64,000 bases of DNA, from contig CAVSQX010000004.1 of the NCBI GenBank assembly GCA_963730225.1, positions 1,054,001-1,118,000 on the forward strand, read 5' to 3'. The translations under genes and the position numbers were made by a program. The notes under the pieces were generated by a model. The model searched no databases. It was given only the letters and a program-made list of their open reading frames with translations, and was not told where the DNA came from. This DNA is from CAVSQX01 sp963730225. GTDB taxonomy: Bacteria > Planctomycetota > Phycisphaerae > Tepidisphaerales > Tepidisphaeraceae. The number at the start of each line of letters is the position of its first letter. Within the stretch, counting starts at the first letter, position 1. Positions 54,656-64,000 of the stretch are shown one piece after another.

Positions 54656-55935
54656 ATGGCAGTTTTCACCTACACCGCGATGAGCACCACCGGGCAGGAG
54701 GTCAAAGACGAAATTGAAGCCGTCTCCTCCGAAGAAGCCATCGCCAAGATTCGCGCAAAAAGCTGTTCCCCACGAAGGTTAAGGAAAAAGCCGCCAAGAA
54801 ATCGGTCAAGAAAAAGGGTGCAGCACCCGAAGCCGAGGTGCTGACCAAAAAGCGCAAGATGCCCATCAGCATCGGTGGTGTGCCGCGCAAGCAATTGGTG
54901 GGTTTCACCCGCCAGCTCTCCACATTGCAGGATGCCGGTTTGCCGATTTTGCGGTCGCTGCAAATTCTGGAAACGCAGCAGCGGCCCGGTCTGCTCAAGG
55001 CGATCATCGGCGGTGTGGCCGACGAAGTCGAAGGTGGCGGAACGCTCTCCGATGCCATGGCCAAATTTCCCAAAGCCTTCGACAAGCTCTACGTCAACAT
55101 GATCAACGCCGGTGAACTGGGCGGTGTGCTCGATCTGATCCTGGCCCGCCTGGCCGACTTCATGGAAAAGGCCGCCAAGCTGAAGAAAAAAGTCATCGGC
55201 GCCATGATTTATCCGGTCGTGGTCATCAGCATCGCCGTGGCCATCGTGTCGATGATCATGATCTTCGTGATTCCCAAATTCGAGCAGATTTTCAAGGATT
55301 TCCACACCGATCTGCCCCCCGTCACGCAATTGCTGCTGACCATCAGCCGTTGGTTCGCCCAGGATTACGGCTGGGCGTACGTGCTCTTCTCGCCGATCGC
55401 GCTCATTCTGCTGATCAAGCTGGTTCGCATGAGCGACGGCGGAAAATTCGCGGTGGACGTGGTGAAGCTGAAGATTCCCATTCTCGGCTCGATTCTGGGC
55501 AAGACCTCCATCGCCCGGTTCACCCGCACGCTGGGCACGCTGATTTCCGCCGGCGTGCCGATCCTGGACGCCCTGAACATCACCAAGGAAACCTGCGGCA
55601 ACGAAGTGTATAGCCGGGCTTTGCTCAGGGTTCACGATGCGATCCGCGAGGGTGAATCGATGGCCGATCCGCTTCGCGCCACCAAGGTCTGCGACGCCCT
55701 GGTCGTCAACATGATCGACGTCGGCGAGGAAACCGGCGATCTGGACAAAATGCTTATCAAGATCGCCGACAATTACGACAGCGACGTCGACGTGCTGGTC
55801 GGCTCATTGATCAGCATTCTCGAGCCGGTGATGGTGGTCTGCCTGGGCTGCATCGTCGGCTTCATCGTCGTCGCGTTGTTCGCCCCGATGATCAGCCTGA
55901 TTCAGGCCGTCTCCGGTTCCGGCGGAAAAAAGTGA
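54656..55935 (+). CDS. gspF: Inner membrane platform protein PilC/GspF, frameshifted near N-terminus
   Basis: ATG 54656 starts MAVFTYTAMSTTGQEVKDEI, the usual GspF beginning, up to AIAKIRAK. The next part lies in another frame: KVKEKAAKKSVKKKGAAPEA. Adding one A to the A5 run at 54757-54761 gives a continuous RAKKLFPTKVKEK. Then come the T2SSF repeats (VGFTRQLSTLQDAGLPILRSLQ and FTRTLGTLISAGVPILDALNI) with membrane helices between and at the end. About 427 residues after repair. Confidence 0.85.
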
Positions 55936-55976
55936 CCGCTCCAGCCGATGTTGTTTCCAGCCATGTGAGGGATGCC

Positions 55977-57161
55977 ATGCCTGCCCCGATGCCCACCCGC
56001 CGTCGATTTCGTCCGGGTTTTACGCTCGTCGAGCTGCTGGTCGTCATCGGCATCATCGTGATCCTGATCGGCCTGCTGCTGCCGGCGGTCAAACACGTCC
56101 GCCTGGCTTCATACGGCGCGAGCACCAGTGCCCAAATTGCGGCGATTTCTACCGCCATTCAAGAGTACTACAACGATTTTAACGCGTATCCAGGACCGCT
56201 GCCGGAGAGCCAGATTGATGATGCCTGCCTCGGAATTACGAGCAATGGTCCATCCGTCTACAGCGCCAATGGGACACCCGTGCCGCTGCTCTTAGTGTCT
56301 CCAACACCGAATCTAGCCGGCAGTTTCTCTGCGTATGAAATTAGTGGAGCGCAAAACCTCTTTCTCGGACTTTTCGGCGGCCTGACGGTTAGTAGAACCA
56401 ACAACAACGGGCAGACCGATATCTCATCCTTTCAGTACGACCCTTCACAAATCTTCACGATCACCGGCACCCCCCCTGGAACTCTGACGACGACTGTGAA
56501 TCCTAAGGGACCGGCTTCCCTCAGCATAAACGTGGTCAAGCAGTATTCCCCTTACATGACCGTCACATCCAGCGATCTATCGCAACCCTACCCTGCGGGC
56601 AATCCCACCGCGAGTTTCGGGGATGCAGCTGGCCACATGCCCAGCGACACGATCATTCCTGTCTTCGTCGATAGATATCCCGATGCCTTGCCAATCTTGT
56701 ACATGCGAGCCAACCGAGGCGCACCTGGGGTCGTTTCACTTGGCGGCAATGTTGGATATGGCGGGGCACCCCTGTCACCCGACCCGGCAACCGGCCAAGC
56801 GGTCACTTCGTGGCAATACGACCTGCGCGACGTTTACTCGTATACGAACAGCGGTATCCCTATGCAAAGCAATATTGGCGTGAACCAAATCGCGAAGATC
56901 AATCGCCATGGTTTGCAGCAAGTCTGGAATACCGCCAACGCTCCCACAACCTACCAAATTACGTCGTCCGCACCGATCGACGCCTGGGCATATCTGCGAA
57001 ATCCGGATCTTGGTCCCGCTCCCTACTCTACCACAAACACTCAGCCCAGCGACGTGGGCGTGCCCCGCCAGAAAGATGCCTACATTCTGATCAGCGCCGG
57101 CCCCGACCGTACCTACGGAACCACCGACGACATTACCAATTTTGGCACAGTCGCTCCCTGA
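55977..57161 (+). CDS. Type IV pilin-like protein (GspG-like) 1
   Basis: 394 residues. MPAPMPTRRRFRPG followed by FTLVELLVVIGIIVILIGLLL is a textbook prepilin peptidase site with Glu5. A long body follows, ending with AYILISAGPDRTYGTTDDITNFG, which resembles the GspG calcium loop. ATG 55977 with GAGGGATGCC upstream is preferred over the in-frame GTG at 55932 that overlaps the GspF stop. First of at least seven pilin-like genes in a row. It is several times longer than the classic major pilin GspG (about 140 residues). Confidence 0.8.
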   Translation: MPAPMPTRRRFRPGFTLVELLVVIGIIVILIGLLLPAVKHVRLASYGASTSAQIAAISTAIQEYYNDFNAYPGPLPESQIDDACLGITSNGPSVYSANGTPVPLLLVSPTPNLAGSFSAYEISGAQNLFLGLFGGLTVSRTNNNGQTDISSFQYDPSQIFTITGTPPGTLTTTVNPKGPASLSINVVKQYSPYMTVTSSDLSQPYPAGNPTASFGDAAGHMPSDTIIPVFVDRYPDALPILYMRANRGAPGVVSLGGNVGYGGAPLSPDPATGQAVTSWQYDLRDVYSYTNSGIPMQSNIGVNQIAKINRHGLQQVWNTANAPTTYQITSSAPIDAWAYLRNPDLGPAPYSTTNTQPSDVGVPRQKDAYILISAGPDRTYGTTDDITNFGTVAP

Positions 57162-57173
57162 GAATACCAATCC

Positions 57174-58172
57174 ATGCCGTGCAAGCGCGATCAGTATCGC
57201 TCCAGCCCGCCGGGCTTCTCACTCACCGAGCTGATCGTCGTGATGGGCATCATCACCCTTCTGATTGGTTTGCTTCTGCCGACCGTTCATTACGCCCTGA
57301 AGTACGGCCGAAAAAGCCGCCTCCAAGCGGATATGCAGACGCTGAGCATGGGTTTGGAAGCGTACAAGACCGACTTTGGCGATTATCCGCGATTTACCAA
57401 TTCCAATGCGGCTTTGTCCGGCCAATGGGATTGGAGCAGCCAACGCGGAGCAGAATTGCTTTGTCGCGCACTGGTGGGTCCCGGACCGGGTGTGCCAGCC
57501 AATTGGACGCCCGGAAACCCCGACAATTCCGGCGCCGATGGAGCCGGTGCCGGCGGTGACGGTGGAATTCCCAATCAAGCCGATCCCAACGCGCAACTGC
57601 CCGGACCGGGCTTCCGCACTCGCCTATCTTTCGATTCCGCTGGGAACCCTGTTGCCCAGGGAAAACTGTGGGGTCCCTACATTCCCGCTGACAAATTTCG
57701 GATCTTTACCCTTTCAACCCTCCCGGGCTTTAACACGATTGTTGTACCGGCCAACCCGACCGGCGCGCCCAACGCCACATCGGTGATGCTCGACTCGGAA
57801 TATCACACAATCCTTTATTTCCCAGCTAACTTGACCCCGGTAAATATCAGCAACATAGTGCCCCCTGGCTATGTCACCAGCGTTAGCCCAATCGTCGGCC
57901 CCTCGCCATCGCTCTACAATTTCTTCGACAATTCCGTCATCCCACCCGACCCGATGAACAATCCGTCGACCGGAGCGTTTCTAATGTCTGATTTCTGCAA
58001 GCTACTGGGCAACGCCAGCGCATCGGGATATATCGAACTCGGCGAAACCGCCGCTTCAACAGCTCCTTACCTCGTCTGGATGGCCGGCGAGGACGGCAAA
58101 TACGGCTTGGACACCACCGGCCGATCCGACGACGTCACCAACTTCGATATCCCCTCGAAACTGCGCCGATGA
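57174..58172 (+). CDS. Type IV pilin-like protein (GspG-like) 2
   Basis: 332 residues. Leader MPCKRDQYRSSPPG then FSLTELIVVMGIITLLIGLLL. The second helix region KYGRKSRLQADMQTLSMGLEAYKTDFGDYPRF matches the GspG pattern after the helix (Q...L..AL..Y..D.G.YP). The C-terminal LVWMAGEDGKYGLDTTGRSDD resembles the calcium loop in the other pilins. Starts 12 nt after the previous gene; its stop overlaps the next start by 4 nt. Confidence 0.8.
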   Translation: MPCKRDQYRSSPPGFSLTELIVVMGIITLLIGLLLPTVHYALKYGRKSRLQADMQTLSMGLEAYKTDFGDYPRFTNSNAALSGQWDWSSQRGAELLCRALVGPGPGVPANWTPGNPDNSGADGAGAGGDGGIPNQADPNAQLPGPGFRTRLSFDSAGNPVAQGKLWGPYIPADKFRIFTLSTLPGFNTIVVPANPTGAPNATSVMLDSEYHTILYFPANLTPVNISNIVPPGYVTSVSPIVGPSPSLYNFFDNSVIPPDPMNNPSTGAFLMSDFCKLLGNASASGYIELGETAASTAPYLVWMAGEDGKYGLDTTGRSDDVTNFDIPSKLRR

Positions 58173-58729
58173 TTCTCAATCCACGCCGAGCCGGCTACAC
58201 GCTGATCGAGATGTTTCTCACGATCGGCGTGTTGATTATCGTTCTGGGCCTGATGGTCAGCCTGGCTCGTTACGTTCGCAGCCGATCCGCCAGCCAATTG
58301 ACTCGCGCCGAACTTCGCCGGCTGTCGCTACTTCTGGATTCGTACATGCAAAACAACGGCGGCCATCCGCCCGATGTTCCGCTTCCGATTCCACCCGGCC
58401 CAGGCCCCTACGACGAAGCCGAGGTTCAGGGCAACGCCCGCCTGAACAACATCGCCTTCGTCCGCGCCCTGCGTGAGCAAGCCCAATGGTCCTCCGGCGG
58501 AAAACTGGCCAACGTCTTTGAAGGCCTGCCCGTGGGCACGTTCGATGAAGTCACCCTCCACGACGCCTGGGGCGGATTGATCATCCTCATGCCCAGCCAG
58601 AATCCGGCCATCGGCATGGCCCCCGGCGACAAGCCCTTTTTCTGCTCCGCCGGCCCCGATCGCGATTTTCTCACGCATGCGGACAACCTCTACAGTTACG
58701 ATGAATCCCAATTCCCAACCGAGCACTGA
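58169..58729 (+). CDS. Type IV pilin-like protein (GspG-like) 3
   Basis: 186 residues, the shortest of the set. MILNPRRAG then YTLIEMFLTIGVLIIVLGLMVSL, with Tyr instead of Phe at position 1 and Glu5 in place. Second part LLLDSYMQNNGGHPPDVP is GspG-like, and the end FFCSAGPDRDFLTHADNLYS keeps the AGPD loop. ATG overlaps the previous stop (ATGA). The 108-nt gap to the next pilin is the largest in the first half of the cluster. Confidence 0.8.
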   Translation: MILNPRRAGYTLIEMFLTIGVLIIVLGLMVSLARYVRSRSASQLTRAELRRLSLLLDSYMQNNGGHPPDVPLPIPPGPGPYDEAEVQGNARLNNIAFVRALREQAQWSSGGKLANVFEGLPVGTFDEVTLHDAWGGLIILMPSQNPAIGMAPGDKPFFCSAGPDRDFLTHADNLYSYDESQFPTEH

Positions 58730-58836
58730 TGCCGCATTGTCCGCCCCCAGCCCACTGGACATCGCGAACAATATCCTCGGCGGACCTTCCTCACGGCAGT
58801 CATAAACCGCCGCCACACAGAGGCTTGCAGGCAACC

Positions 58837-59890
58837 ATGTTCAATCCCCGCAAGACAGCCAAAACGGGATTCACAGTCCTGGAGTTGATGATCGCCGTCT
58901 CGATCATCGTCCTTCTGGCCGCCCTGCTGATCTACGGGCTGAGCTTCATGACCACCTCGGGCAAGGTCAGCCAGACCAAGATTCTCCTCGGCGACGCCCG
59001 CGGAATGTTGCAGGAATTCGATACGGCGACGGGGCTGAATCGCAACAGTGGCAATTGGCCCTGGTGCTATTTTCAAAACAATGAATTGGACGTGATCATC
59101 AGCGGCAACGGTACCGCGCCCCCCAACGCTCCGGCTCCCAGCGCTGCCCCCAACACCCTCGGACTGGACTTCTGGCGAGCGGCATACCGCTTTCAATCCC
59201 CAGCGGCAACGGGGAGCACCCTCGACGCTGCATCGCCGATGCTCGTTCCAACTGGGCTGTTCACAAATGATGCGGCAGGCATGCAGAATCGCAACGGTTC
59301 TTATGCGGTCCTCTACACCCAGCTAGCGATTCGGATGATGGGCGGTGTCTCAGTCGCCAAGACGATGATGAGCAATATCCCCACCGGCAACACCATGGTT
59401 CCGCTGTTTGTTAAGGGTGCCCCATACGCCATCGGCAACTGCGTCAAATCTCCGCTGGATGGCCGTTACTACCGCGCCTTGAACAACTCAACCGGCTCCT
59501 CCAATCCGGTGAGCTTCACTAGTAATTTCACCAACGATCCAAGCAGCGATATGAATGACTGGGTGCCACTGGGACAATCCACCGGATCGACAATCGTGAT
59601 CGCCCACTCAGGCGACACACCCGACCAGATTATTCTGGACGCTTGGGGCAACCCGATCATCATGGCGCCTGGCGCGGGCTTGGTCGGCGTGTGGATAAAC
59701 GGCAAGAGTCCCAGCATCCGTCCCGCCTACCAATGGCCAGATGCAATACTGGATCGCCACTCAAAGCACTTCCTTGCAAAGCTACCAGAAAGGTCCCATC
59801 ACCGCTCCCGACAACAAACCGTTTTTTATCTCCGCCGGCCCCGACGGAAATTTCAGTACCGGCGACGACAACGTTTATTCCTTCGATTGA
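58837..59890 (+). CDS. Type IV pilin-like protein (GspG-like) 4, frameshifted
   Basis: ATG 58837: MFNPRKTAKTG then FTVLELMIAVSIIVLLAALLI. The body covers residues about 30-300. At 59735-59738 (GGCC) the frame is broken; removing one C restores QWQMQYWIATQSTSLQSYQ and the C-terminal FISAGPDGNFSTGDDNVYSF, the same loop as in pilins 1 and 3, with a stop at 59888-59890. The ribosome site is weak. The 137 nt after it contain a 20-bp inverted repeat. Confidence 0.78.
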
Positions 59891-59929
59891 GAATGCCAAA
59901 CCGCTTGCACCAATTACGCAACCTCACCG

Positions 59930-60028
59930 TGACACGGGCTTCCGGATCGTGCTGGGTGTCTTCCGAAGGGCAGAACTGCGCGAAACGGGAAGAAGGACGC
60001 TCATCGCGCGATCCGGACGCCCGTGTCA
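59930..60028. repeat. 20-bp inverted repeat ending on the start codon of the next pilin
   Basis: TGACACGGGCTTCCGGATCG (59930-59949) is the reverse complement of CGATCCGGACGCCCGTGTCA (60009-60028) apart from one base. The right arm ends at the A of the ATG at 60028. In the transcript this would be a long stem holding the ribosome-binding region and start of the pilin 5 gene. Confidence 0.65.
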
Positions 60029-61215
60029 TGACGAATCGCCGAAATCCTTTCCGTCCCCGTCGGCCGCATGCGGAAGCCGCGGAATCGCTCCCTCGCGGCT
60101 TCACGCTCACCGAGCTTCTGATCGTCATCGTGCTGATCGTGATTCTCCTGGGAATCGCCATCCCCACCCTCAGCGTTCTCACCGGCACCCGCAGCACCGA
60201 ATCCGCCCGCAATCAGCTCTCCGCCATGCTCGGCCGCGCCCGTGGATTGGCGATCAGTCAACAGGCCGACATCGGCATGGCGATCTACATCGATCCCAAT
60301 TCCGGCCGAACCGACATGGCCCTGATCCAGCTCTACTCCGATCTGAACGGGCCGGAAGCCTATCAGGCCTGGACCTATGAACCCCAGGCCCAGGCTCAGC
60401 TAACCCCATATCCCATCTTCGGCCCCAACGGTATTCAGGCTACCTCGGGCACCGGTCCGGGCATCAACTACCAGGTTGGCGATGTTGTCTTTCGACTCTC
60501 CGATGGCCAGGGGGACTTTTCCACCCGCGCGATGAACAATGATCCGGTCGATACCTACCCCAACGGCTCTCCCTACAACGGCCAAACCAAGCAAAGCGCC
60601 CAACGCTTTGTCTGCATCCAGACACACCTGGCCTCCTGGCCCAACCGCCCCGGCAGCAACGGTGGAAAAACGTACTGGTCCTGGCTCCCTCCCAATGCCA
60701 TCGATGTAATTCAAGGCGATATTGAGCAGCTTCCCAAGGGTGTTGGCGTTGAACTCATCAACGATGCCAGCAAATCCACCGGCAATGTGCTTCCCGGCAG
60801 CAACAGCTACATCGATCGATACCTGCACACCGGCGTCATCCTGTTCGATACCACCGGCAAAGTGATCGCCACCCCTTTCGTGATCGCCCCGGGCAGCGTA
60901 CTGGGCAACGCCATCGGCCTGCAATCCACCTACCAGCCCATCGGCCTGCCTCCCCCCAATGCGATCACCAAAGATCTTGGTCCCACCGAAATCTCCCAAT
61001 TGGGAATCGCTCTCTACGAGCTTGGCAACCTCCAGGACCAGGCGTTCTACACCACCAACACAGCCTCCACCATGGCCGACCTGACCATTCAGATGAGTCT
61101 CACCCAAACCGCGCCGCAAGCCACCATAAAACAGCAGCAGGATAACTGGGTCAGCTCCAACGCCCAGATCTTTTTCGTCGACCGAGTCAGCGGCACTCTT
61201 CAGAAAGCGGAGTGA
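60028..61215 (+). CDS. Type IV pilin-like protein (GspH/FimT-like) 5
   Basis: 395 residues. A longer basic leader (MTNRRNPFRPRRPHAEAAES then LPRG) precedes FTLTELLIVIVLIVILLGIAI. The following LTGTRSTESARNQLSAMLGRARGLAISQQADIGMAIYID is the GspH/FimT minor-pilin pattern. A large C-terminal domain (Gly/Asn/Pro-rich) has no recognised family. The 23-residue leader is unusually long. The start codon lies at the edge of the inverted repeat. Confidence 0.8.
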   Translation: MTNRRNPFRPRRPHAEAAESLPRGFTLTELLIVIVLIVILLGIAIPTLSVLTGTRSTESARNQLSAMLGRARGLAISQQADIGMAIYIDPNSGRTDMALIQLYSDLNGPEAYQAWTYEPQAQAQLTPYPIFGPNGIQATSGTGPGINYQVGDVVFRLSDGQGDFSTRAMNNDPVDTYPNGSPYNGQTKQSAQRFVCIQTHLASWPNRPGSNGGKTYWSWLPPNAIDVIQGDIEQLPKGVGVELINDASKSTGNVLPGSNSYIDRYLHTGVILFDTTGKVIATPFVIAPGSVLGNAIGLQSTYQPIGLPPPNAITKDLGPTEISQLGIALYELGNLQDQAFYTTNTASTMADLTIQMSLTQTAPQATIKQQQDNWVSSNAQIFFVDRVSGTLQKAE

Positions 61216-61218
61216 TTG

Positions 61219-62541
61219 GTGAATCCAGAGAGCAAAACCCCGCGGTTTAGGAGACAAACGCTGTCAGGCGGCGGTGCTGGAGCGCGGTCCGGCTTTAGCT
61301 TCATCGAAGTCATGTTCGCCGTCGTCGTGCTGGGCATCGGCTTCATCATGGTCTCGGCCATGTTTCCCGTCGCCATCCAGCAGACGCAACTGAACGTCGA
61401 AGATTTGGCCGCCGTCCGCGCCAATCTGGCGGCTCAGACTAATTTCGCACAGCTCAAACAGGATTTAACGATCTTCACCAGTTCGCAACCCAACAGCGTT
61501 ACTACCAACCTCTATTACGGCTGGCCGATGTCGGTCGGCACTTCAAACCCGGTGCCCCCTCTCACCGCGCTGAACTATCCTGGAAAGATCTACAGTTTTC
61601 GAGACAACAGGTGGACCAATGTCTACACAAACCCCCTGTGGATAACACCCCCAGCCAGCGTTGTCCCTGTCCCGCCGCAATTCGCCCTCGATTCCAACCA
61701 TGTGCTTGCTCCAGTGCAAGGGCTTTGGGAACGCATCCGAGGCTCGTTGATATGTCAGGGCGAGCCGCAATTCGCCTATGTTCCAATGTTCCAGCGCGGC
61801 TACAGCCGCGGTAGCATACAGGCAGCATGGACGGCAAATTCGACGGTAAATATCTTTGCCTTCCTCGCGGCCGCGCGAAATCGCATTCCCTACACCTATA
61901 CCGCCAACAACGGCACCCATTCCGATGCGTTCCGCAACGGGCTTGAGAATCCTGCACCGCTGAGCGTGCCGGACACGCTCGACACGGCTCTCTCAGGCAT
62001 CCAGTCCCTTGCCACCTTTGAGCCGCGCCGCGTACAGATCAAAATCCACATTCACGGAATCGCGGCCGATCCCACTTCCGATCCCGTCGCGGACCTTGTG
62101 CAAATCTATGCCGTCCCTAATAGTAATACCGATCCATCTCCGACCGACCAGGCCGGTTCCCCCGACGCCGCCGGGCCCGGGGGCTTTCTGATCATCAGCG
62201 ATGATAATCCCGCTTCACTTACCGCTCCCAATGCGTTTCCCGGCCTGCTAAACGGCATCGTACTTCGACTTGGTAATATGCGCTCGGGATCCACAACCTC
62301 TCACAGCTACGTCTACGAGCTTCAGCCGGGGTTCGACATTACTTCCGCAACCAGCGTGCAGCTTTTTGCATCCTATCCAACGGGGCCGTGGAAGGCGCCG
62401 ATCGATGTAATGATCCTCGGACGCCAGCTTCGCAATCCCAATCTTCCCTACGACGGTTTTCCAACGGATTCCAAGTACAACCCCTACGATGGCGCCGTGC
62501 AGGATATCGGCGTGCAGCAGTTTTCTCTAACTCTCCAGTAG
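61219..62541 (+). CDS. Type IV pilin-like protein (GspI-like) 6
   Basis: 440 residues from GTG 61219 (TTG 61216 also possible; GGAG lies at 61209-61212). Leader ending SGGGAGARSG then FSFIEVMFAVVVLGIGFIMV, with Glu5. GspI-like IQQTQLNVEDLAAVRANLAAQTN follows. A very large C-terminal region is unique. Frequent Asn, Pro and Thr; no Cys pairs. Stop at 62541, 7 nt before the next start. Confidence 0.75.
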   Translation: MNPESKTPRFRRQTLSGGGAGARSGFSFIEVMFAVVVLGIGFIMVSAMFPVAIQQTQLNVEDLAAVRANLAAQTNFAQLKQDLTIFTSSQPNSVTTNLYYGWPMSVGTSNPVPPLTALNYPGKIYSFRDNRWTNVYTNPLWITPPASVVPVPPQFALDSNHVLAPVQGLWERIRGSLICQGEPQFAYVPMFQRGYSRGSIQAAWTANSTVNIFAFLAAARNRIPYTYTANNGTHSDAFRNGLENPAPLSVPDTLDTALSGIQSLATFEPRRVQIKIHIHGIAADPTSDPVADLVQIYAVPNSNTDPSPTDQAGSPDAAGPGGFLIISDDNPASLTAPNAFPGLLNGIVLRLGNMRSGSTTSHSYVYELQPGFDITSATSVQLFASYPTGPWKAPIDVMILGRQLRNPNLPYDGFPTDSKYNPYDGAVQDIGVQQFSLTLQ

Positions 62542-62548
62542 TTCGACA

Positions 62549-64000
62549 ATGCCCGCAGCGAATCCTTCCATTCACCGCCCCCGCCGCCGTTGGGCTTTCA
62601 CCCTCACGGAGCTATTGATCGCCATCGCCATGGTGCTGATCCTGATGACCGGAATCGTGCGTGTCTTCAAGTACGCCACCGATTCGATCGGCGCGGGCAT
62701 GGCGGTCAGCGATCTGGTCCGCATTCAGCGCGTTCTCGACAACGTCATCCCCGCCGACGCCGCCGGCCTTTCCATCAATACCACCAAGTGCCCGGCCATT
62801 CTCATGGACAGCCAGCAGAATGATCCAAACGTCGCCCAGCCAAACGGCAATACGATCAACCCCAATACCGGCAGCGGCGATTATGGCGTCATGCAGGGCC
62901 CGATTTTCCTGAACAAGACCGACCAGGCCAACATCGCGACTCTAACCACCAGCCAGGTGCAGTTCCGCCAGGATACATTCTCATTCTTCAGCCGCGGCAA
63001 CTTCACCCGTCAGACCGGCAACGACGGCACGTTCGTCAGCCCCATGGCATCAACCTGGGCATGGATCTGGTACGGGCACCTTTGGCTTCCGGACAATACC
63101 GCCACTTTCCATCCCACCAGCACGACCGACGGCGTCTGGACTTACCCCGGCGGTGGAACGGCCGTCAACAATCCCAACAATTTCTACGCACAGCAATGGC
63201 AGCTCGGCCGCGTGGCTATGCTGATCCTCCCTAAGAATGTTTCACAGGTAGCGGCTAATACCAAACCTTATACCGACATCGCCCCCGCCCAGTGGCCCGG
63301 GGCCACGACCGCCAACATCAGGCAATATCAGTCTTTCATCGATGAATTTCCCAACCCCGCTCAGATCCCAGCGAACACTCCATGGATTTCCCCCCTCGCG
63401 TTTGGAAGTGCCGCCTACGACTACAGTGCAAACCGCAGCGTCGAATACCAGGATCAATACAACAACGGCGTCGGCCAATCTGTGGTGGAGAATTCGCCAA
63501 TCTATCAGATCCAGCAATCCCGCTACGATCTGGCCGGCGTAACCGCGAATGTCACCGGTGATCCTTTTCAAGATTACTTCAACACCCGGCTCAACTACGG
63601 CAGCAACGCCGTGATATCCGCGTCATACGTTCAGCAATGGTGGTCGCCGCTGCCCAATCCAGCGAACACCGCTGCCGCCCCGGTTGGCCGCACTTTGAAC
63701 TATCGCTTTGAAGCCAACCCATATCCCGTTCGCCCGCTGGATACGACCGTAACCGGCGCCGGCGGCGGCGCGGCCAAATCCGCGGGCATCGTGCCGTTTC
63801 TCGCTTCGGGCTGCGCACGATTCTATGTGGAATACGCCGGCGATTTCCTGGATCAGAATCCGACCACCGGCCAGGTCACCAGCAACATCGTCACCGCGGG
63901 CTTTGTTCCCGATGGGACGGATTTCTACCTCGATGTGAATGGAATCCGACACATTCGCTGGTACGGCTTGCCCCGGTCCGTTACCGGAAGCGCCCAAATC
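62549..64000 (+). CDS. Type IV pilin-like protein (GspJ-like) 7, continues past the window
   Basis: Open to the right edge; at least 483 residues. ATG 62549: MPAANPSIHRPRRRWA then FTLTELLIAIAMVLILMTGI. The residue before the helix is Ala rather than Gly in WAFTL, so cleavage by the prepilin peptidase may be altered. SIGAGMAVSDLVRIQRVLDNVI after the helix suits GspJ. The later part is a large Trp/Tyr/Asn-rich domain (TWAWIWYGHLWLPDNTATF...). Cannot be judged complete. Confidence 0.75.
   Translation, partial: MPAANPSIHRPRRRWAFTLTELLIAIAMVLILMTGIVRVFKYATDSIGAGMAVSDLVRIQRVLDNVIPADAAGLSINTTKCPAILMDSQQNDPNVAQPNGNTINPNTGSGDYGVMQGPIFLNKTDQANIATLTTSQVQFRQDTFSFFSRGNFTRQTGNDGTFVSPMASTWAWIWYGHLWLPDNTATFHPTSTTDGVWTYPGGGTAVNNPNNFYAQQWQLGRVAMLILPKNVSQVAANTKPYTDIAPAQWPGATTANIRQYQSFIDEFPNPAQIPANTPWISPLAFGSAAYDYSANRSVEYQDQYNNGVGQSVVENSPIYQIQQSRYDLAGVTANVTGDPFQDYFNTRLNYGSNAVISASYVQQWWSPLPNPANTAAAPVGRTLNYRFEANPYPVRPLDTTVTGAGGGAAKSAGIVPFLASGCARFYVEYAGDFLDQNPTTGQVTSNIVTAGFVPDGTDFYLDVNGIRHIRWYGLPRSVTGSAQI

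Noticed and set aside
54656..55935. Separate small gene at 54656-54844 upstream of a GspF
   Set aside because: It is the true GspF N-terminus; a single extra A at 54757-54761 joins the two parts.
58729..61215. One 828-residue fusion of two pilins
   Set aside because: The middle part is out-of-frame sequence after a frameshift at 59735-59738 plus an intergenic inverted repeat. Two genes, each with its own prepilin leader, explain the region better.

Overview
The window looks like a chromosomal segment of a GC-rich planctomycete, probably class Phycisphaerae. The evidence is indirect but consistent. Two secreted proteins carry the planctomycete N-terminal export motif (LE-x-R-x-LLSA type). There is an adjacent DUF1501/DUF1800 pair and a futalosine-type menaquinone pathway (MqnC, MqnD). 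Large families of type IV pilin/type II pseudopilin-like proteins with GFTLxELLxVIxII leaders are present, one protein ends in dockerin-like repeats, and there are many short intergenic palindromes. No rRNA, tRNA, CRISPR array, insertion sequence or prophage was seen.

Layout. 16-7264 (minus): a tight gene string top6B, hicB, hicA, RlaP-type nucleotidyltransferase, top6A, then mqnC and glyA. It places a toxin-antitoxin pair and a nucleotidyltransferase between the two subunits of an archaeal-type DNA topoisomerase VI. 7472-13359: PilZ protein, comM-methyltransferase-tag operon, pectin methylesterase, a flavin split-barrel protein and a DinB-fold protein. 13442-13753: a gene-free stretch full of nested inverted repeats, a candidate structured RNA, followed by a LEPR-motif secreted protein. 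15561-20896: a DksA/TraR-like gene behind a strong sigma70-like promoter, lspA, DUF1501/DUF1800, mqnD. 21890-27564 (minus): a compact seven-gene type II secretion-like operon (GspE, membrane-anchored ECF sigma factor, two GspF, three pseudopilins). 27609-35639: oxidoreductase, Dus, Uma2, small unknowns, sulfotransferase, GT2, prfA. 35897-38952: tandem membrane glycosyltransferase paralogues. 38954-41183: thrC-dapB. 41250-46018: sugar ABC importer with two tandem binding proteins, two permeases and no ATPase. 46304-64000: a second type IV pilus/T2SS locus (PilB-like, PilT, PilB, PilC/GspF, then at least seven pilin-like proteins), interrupted by an opposite-strand beta-helix/dockerin protein.

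How the genes work together. The two secretion/pilus loci dominate the second half. Four of the seven pilin-like proteins end in an AGPD...TxDD or GEDG...DD loop that resembles the calcium loop of GspG. Amino-acid (thrC, dapB, glyA), menaquinone and translation/RNA genes (prfA, dus) form the housekeeping background.

Caveat. Nine genes are split by what look like single-base indels, several in short homopolymers. They were annotated across the break. Whether these are sequencing errors or real cannot be decided from the sequence alone.
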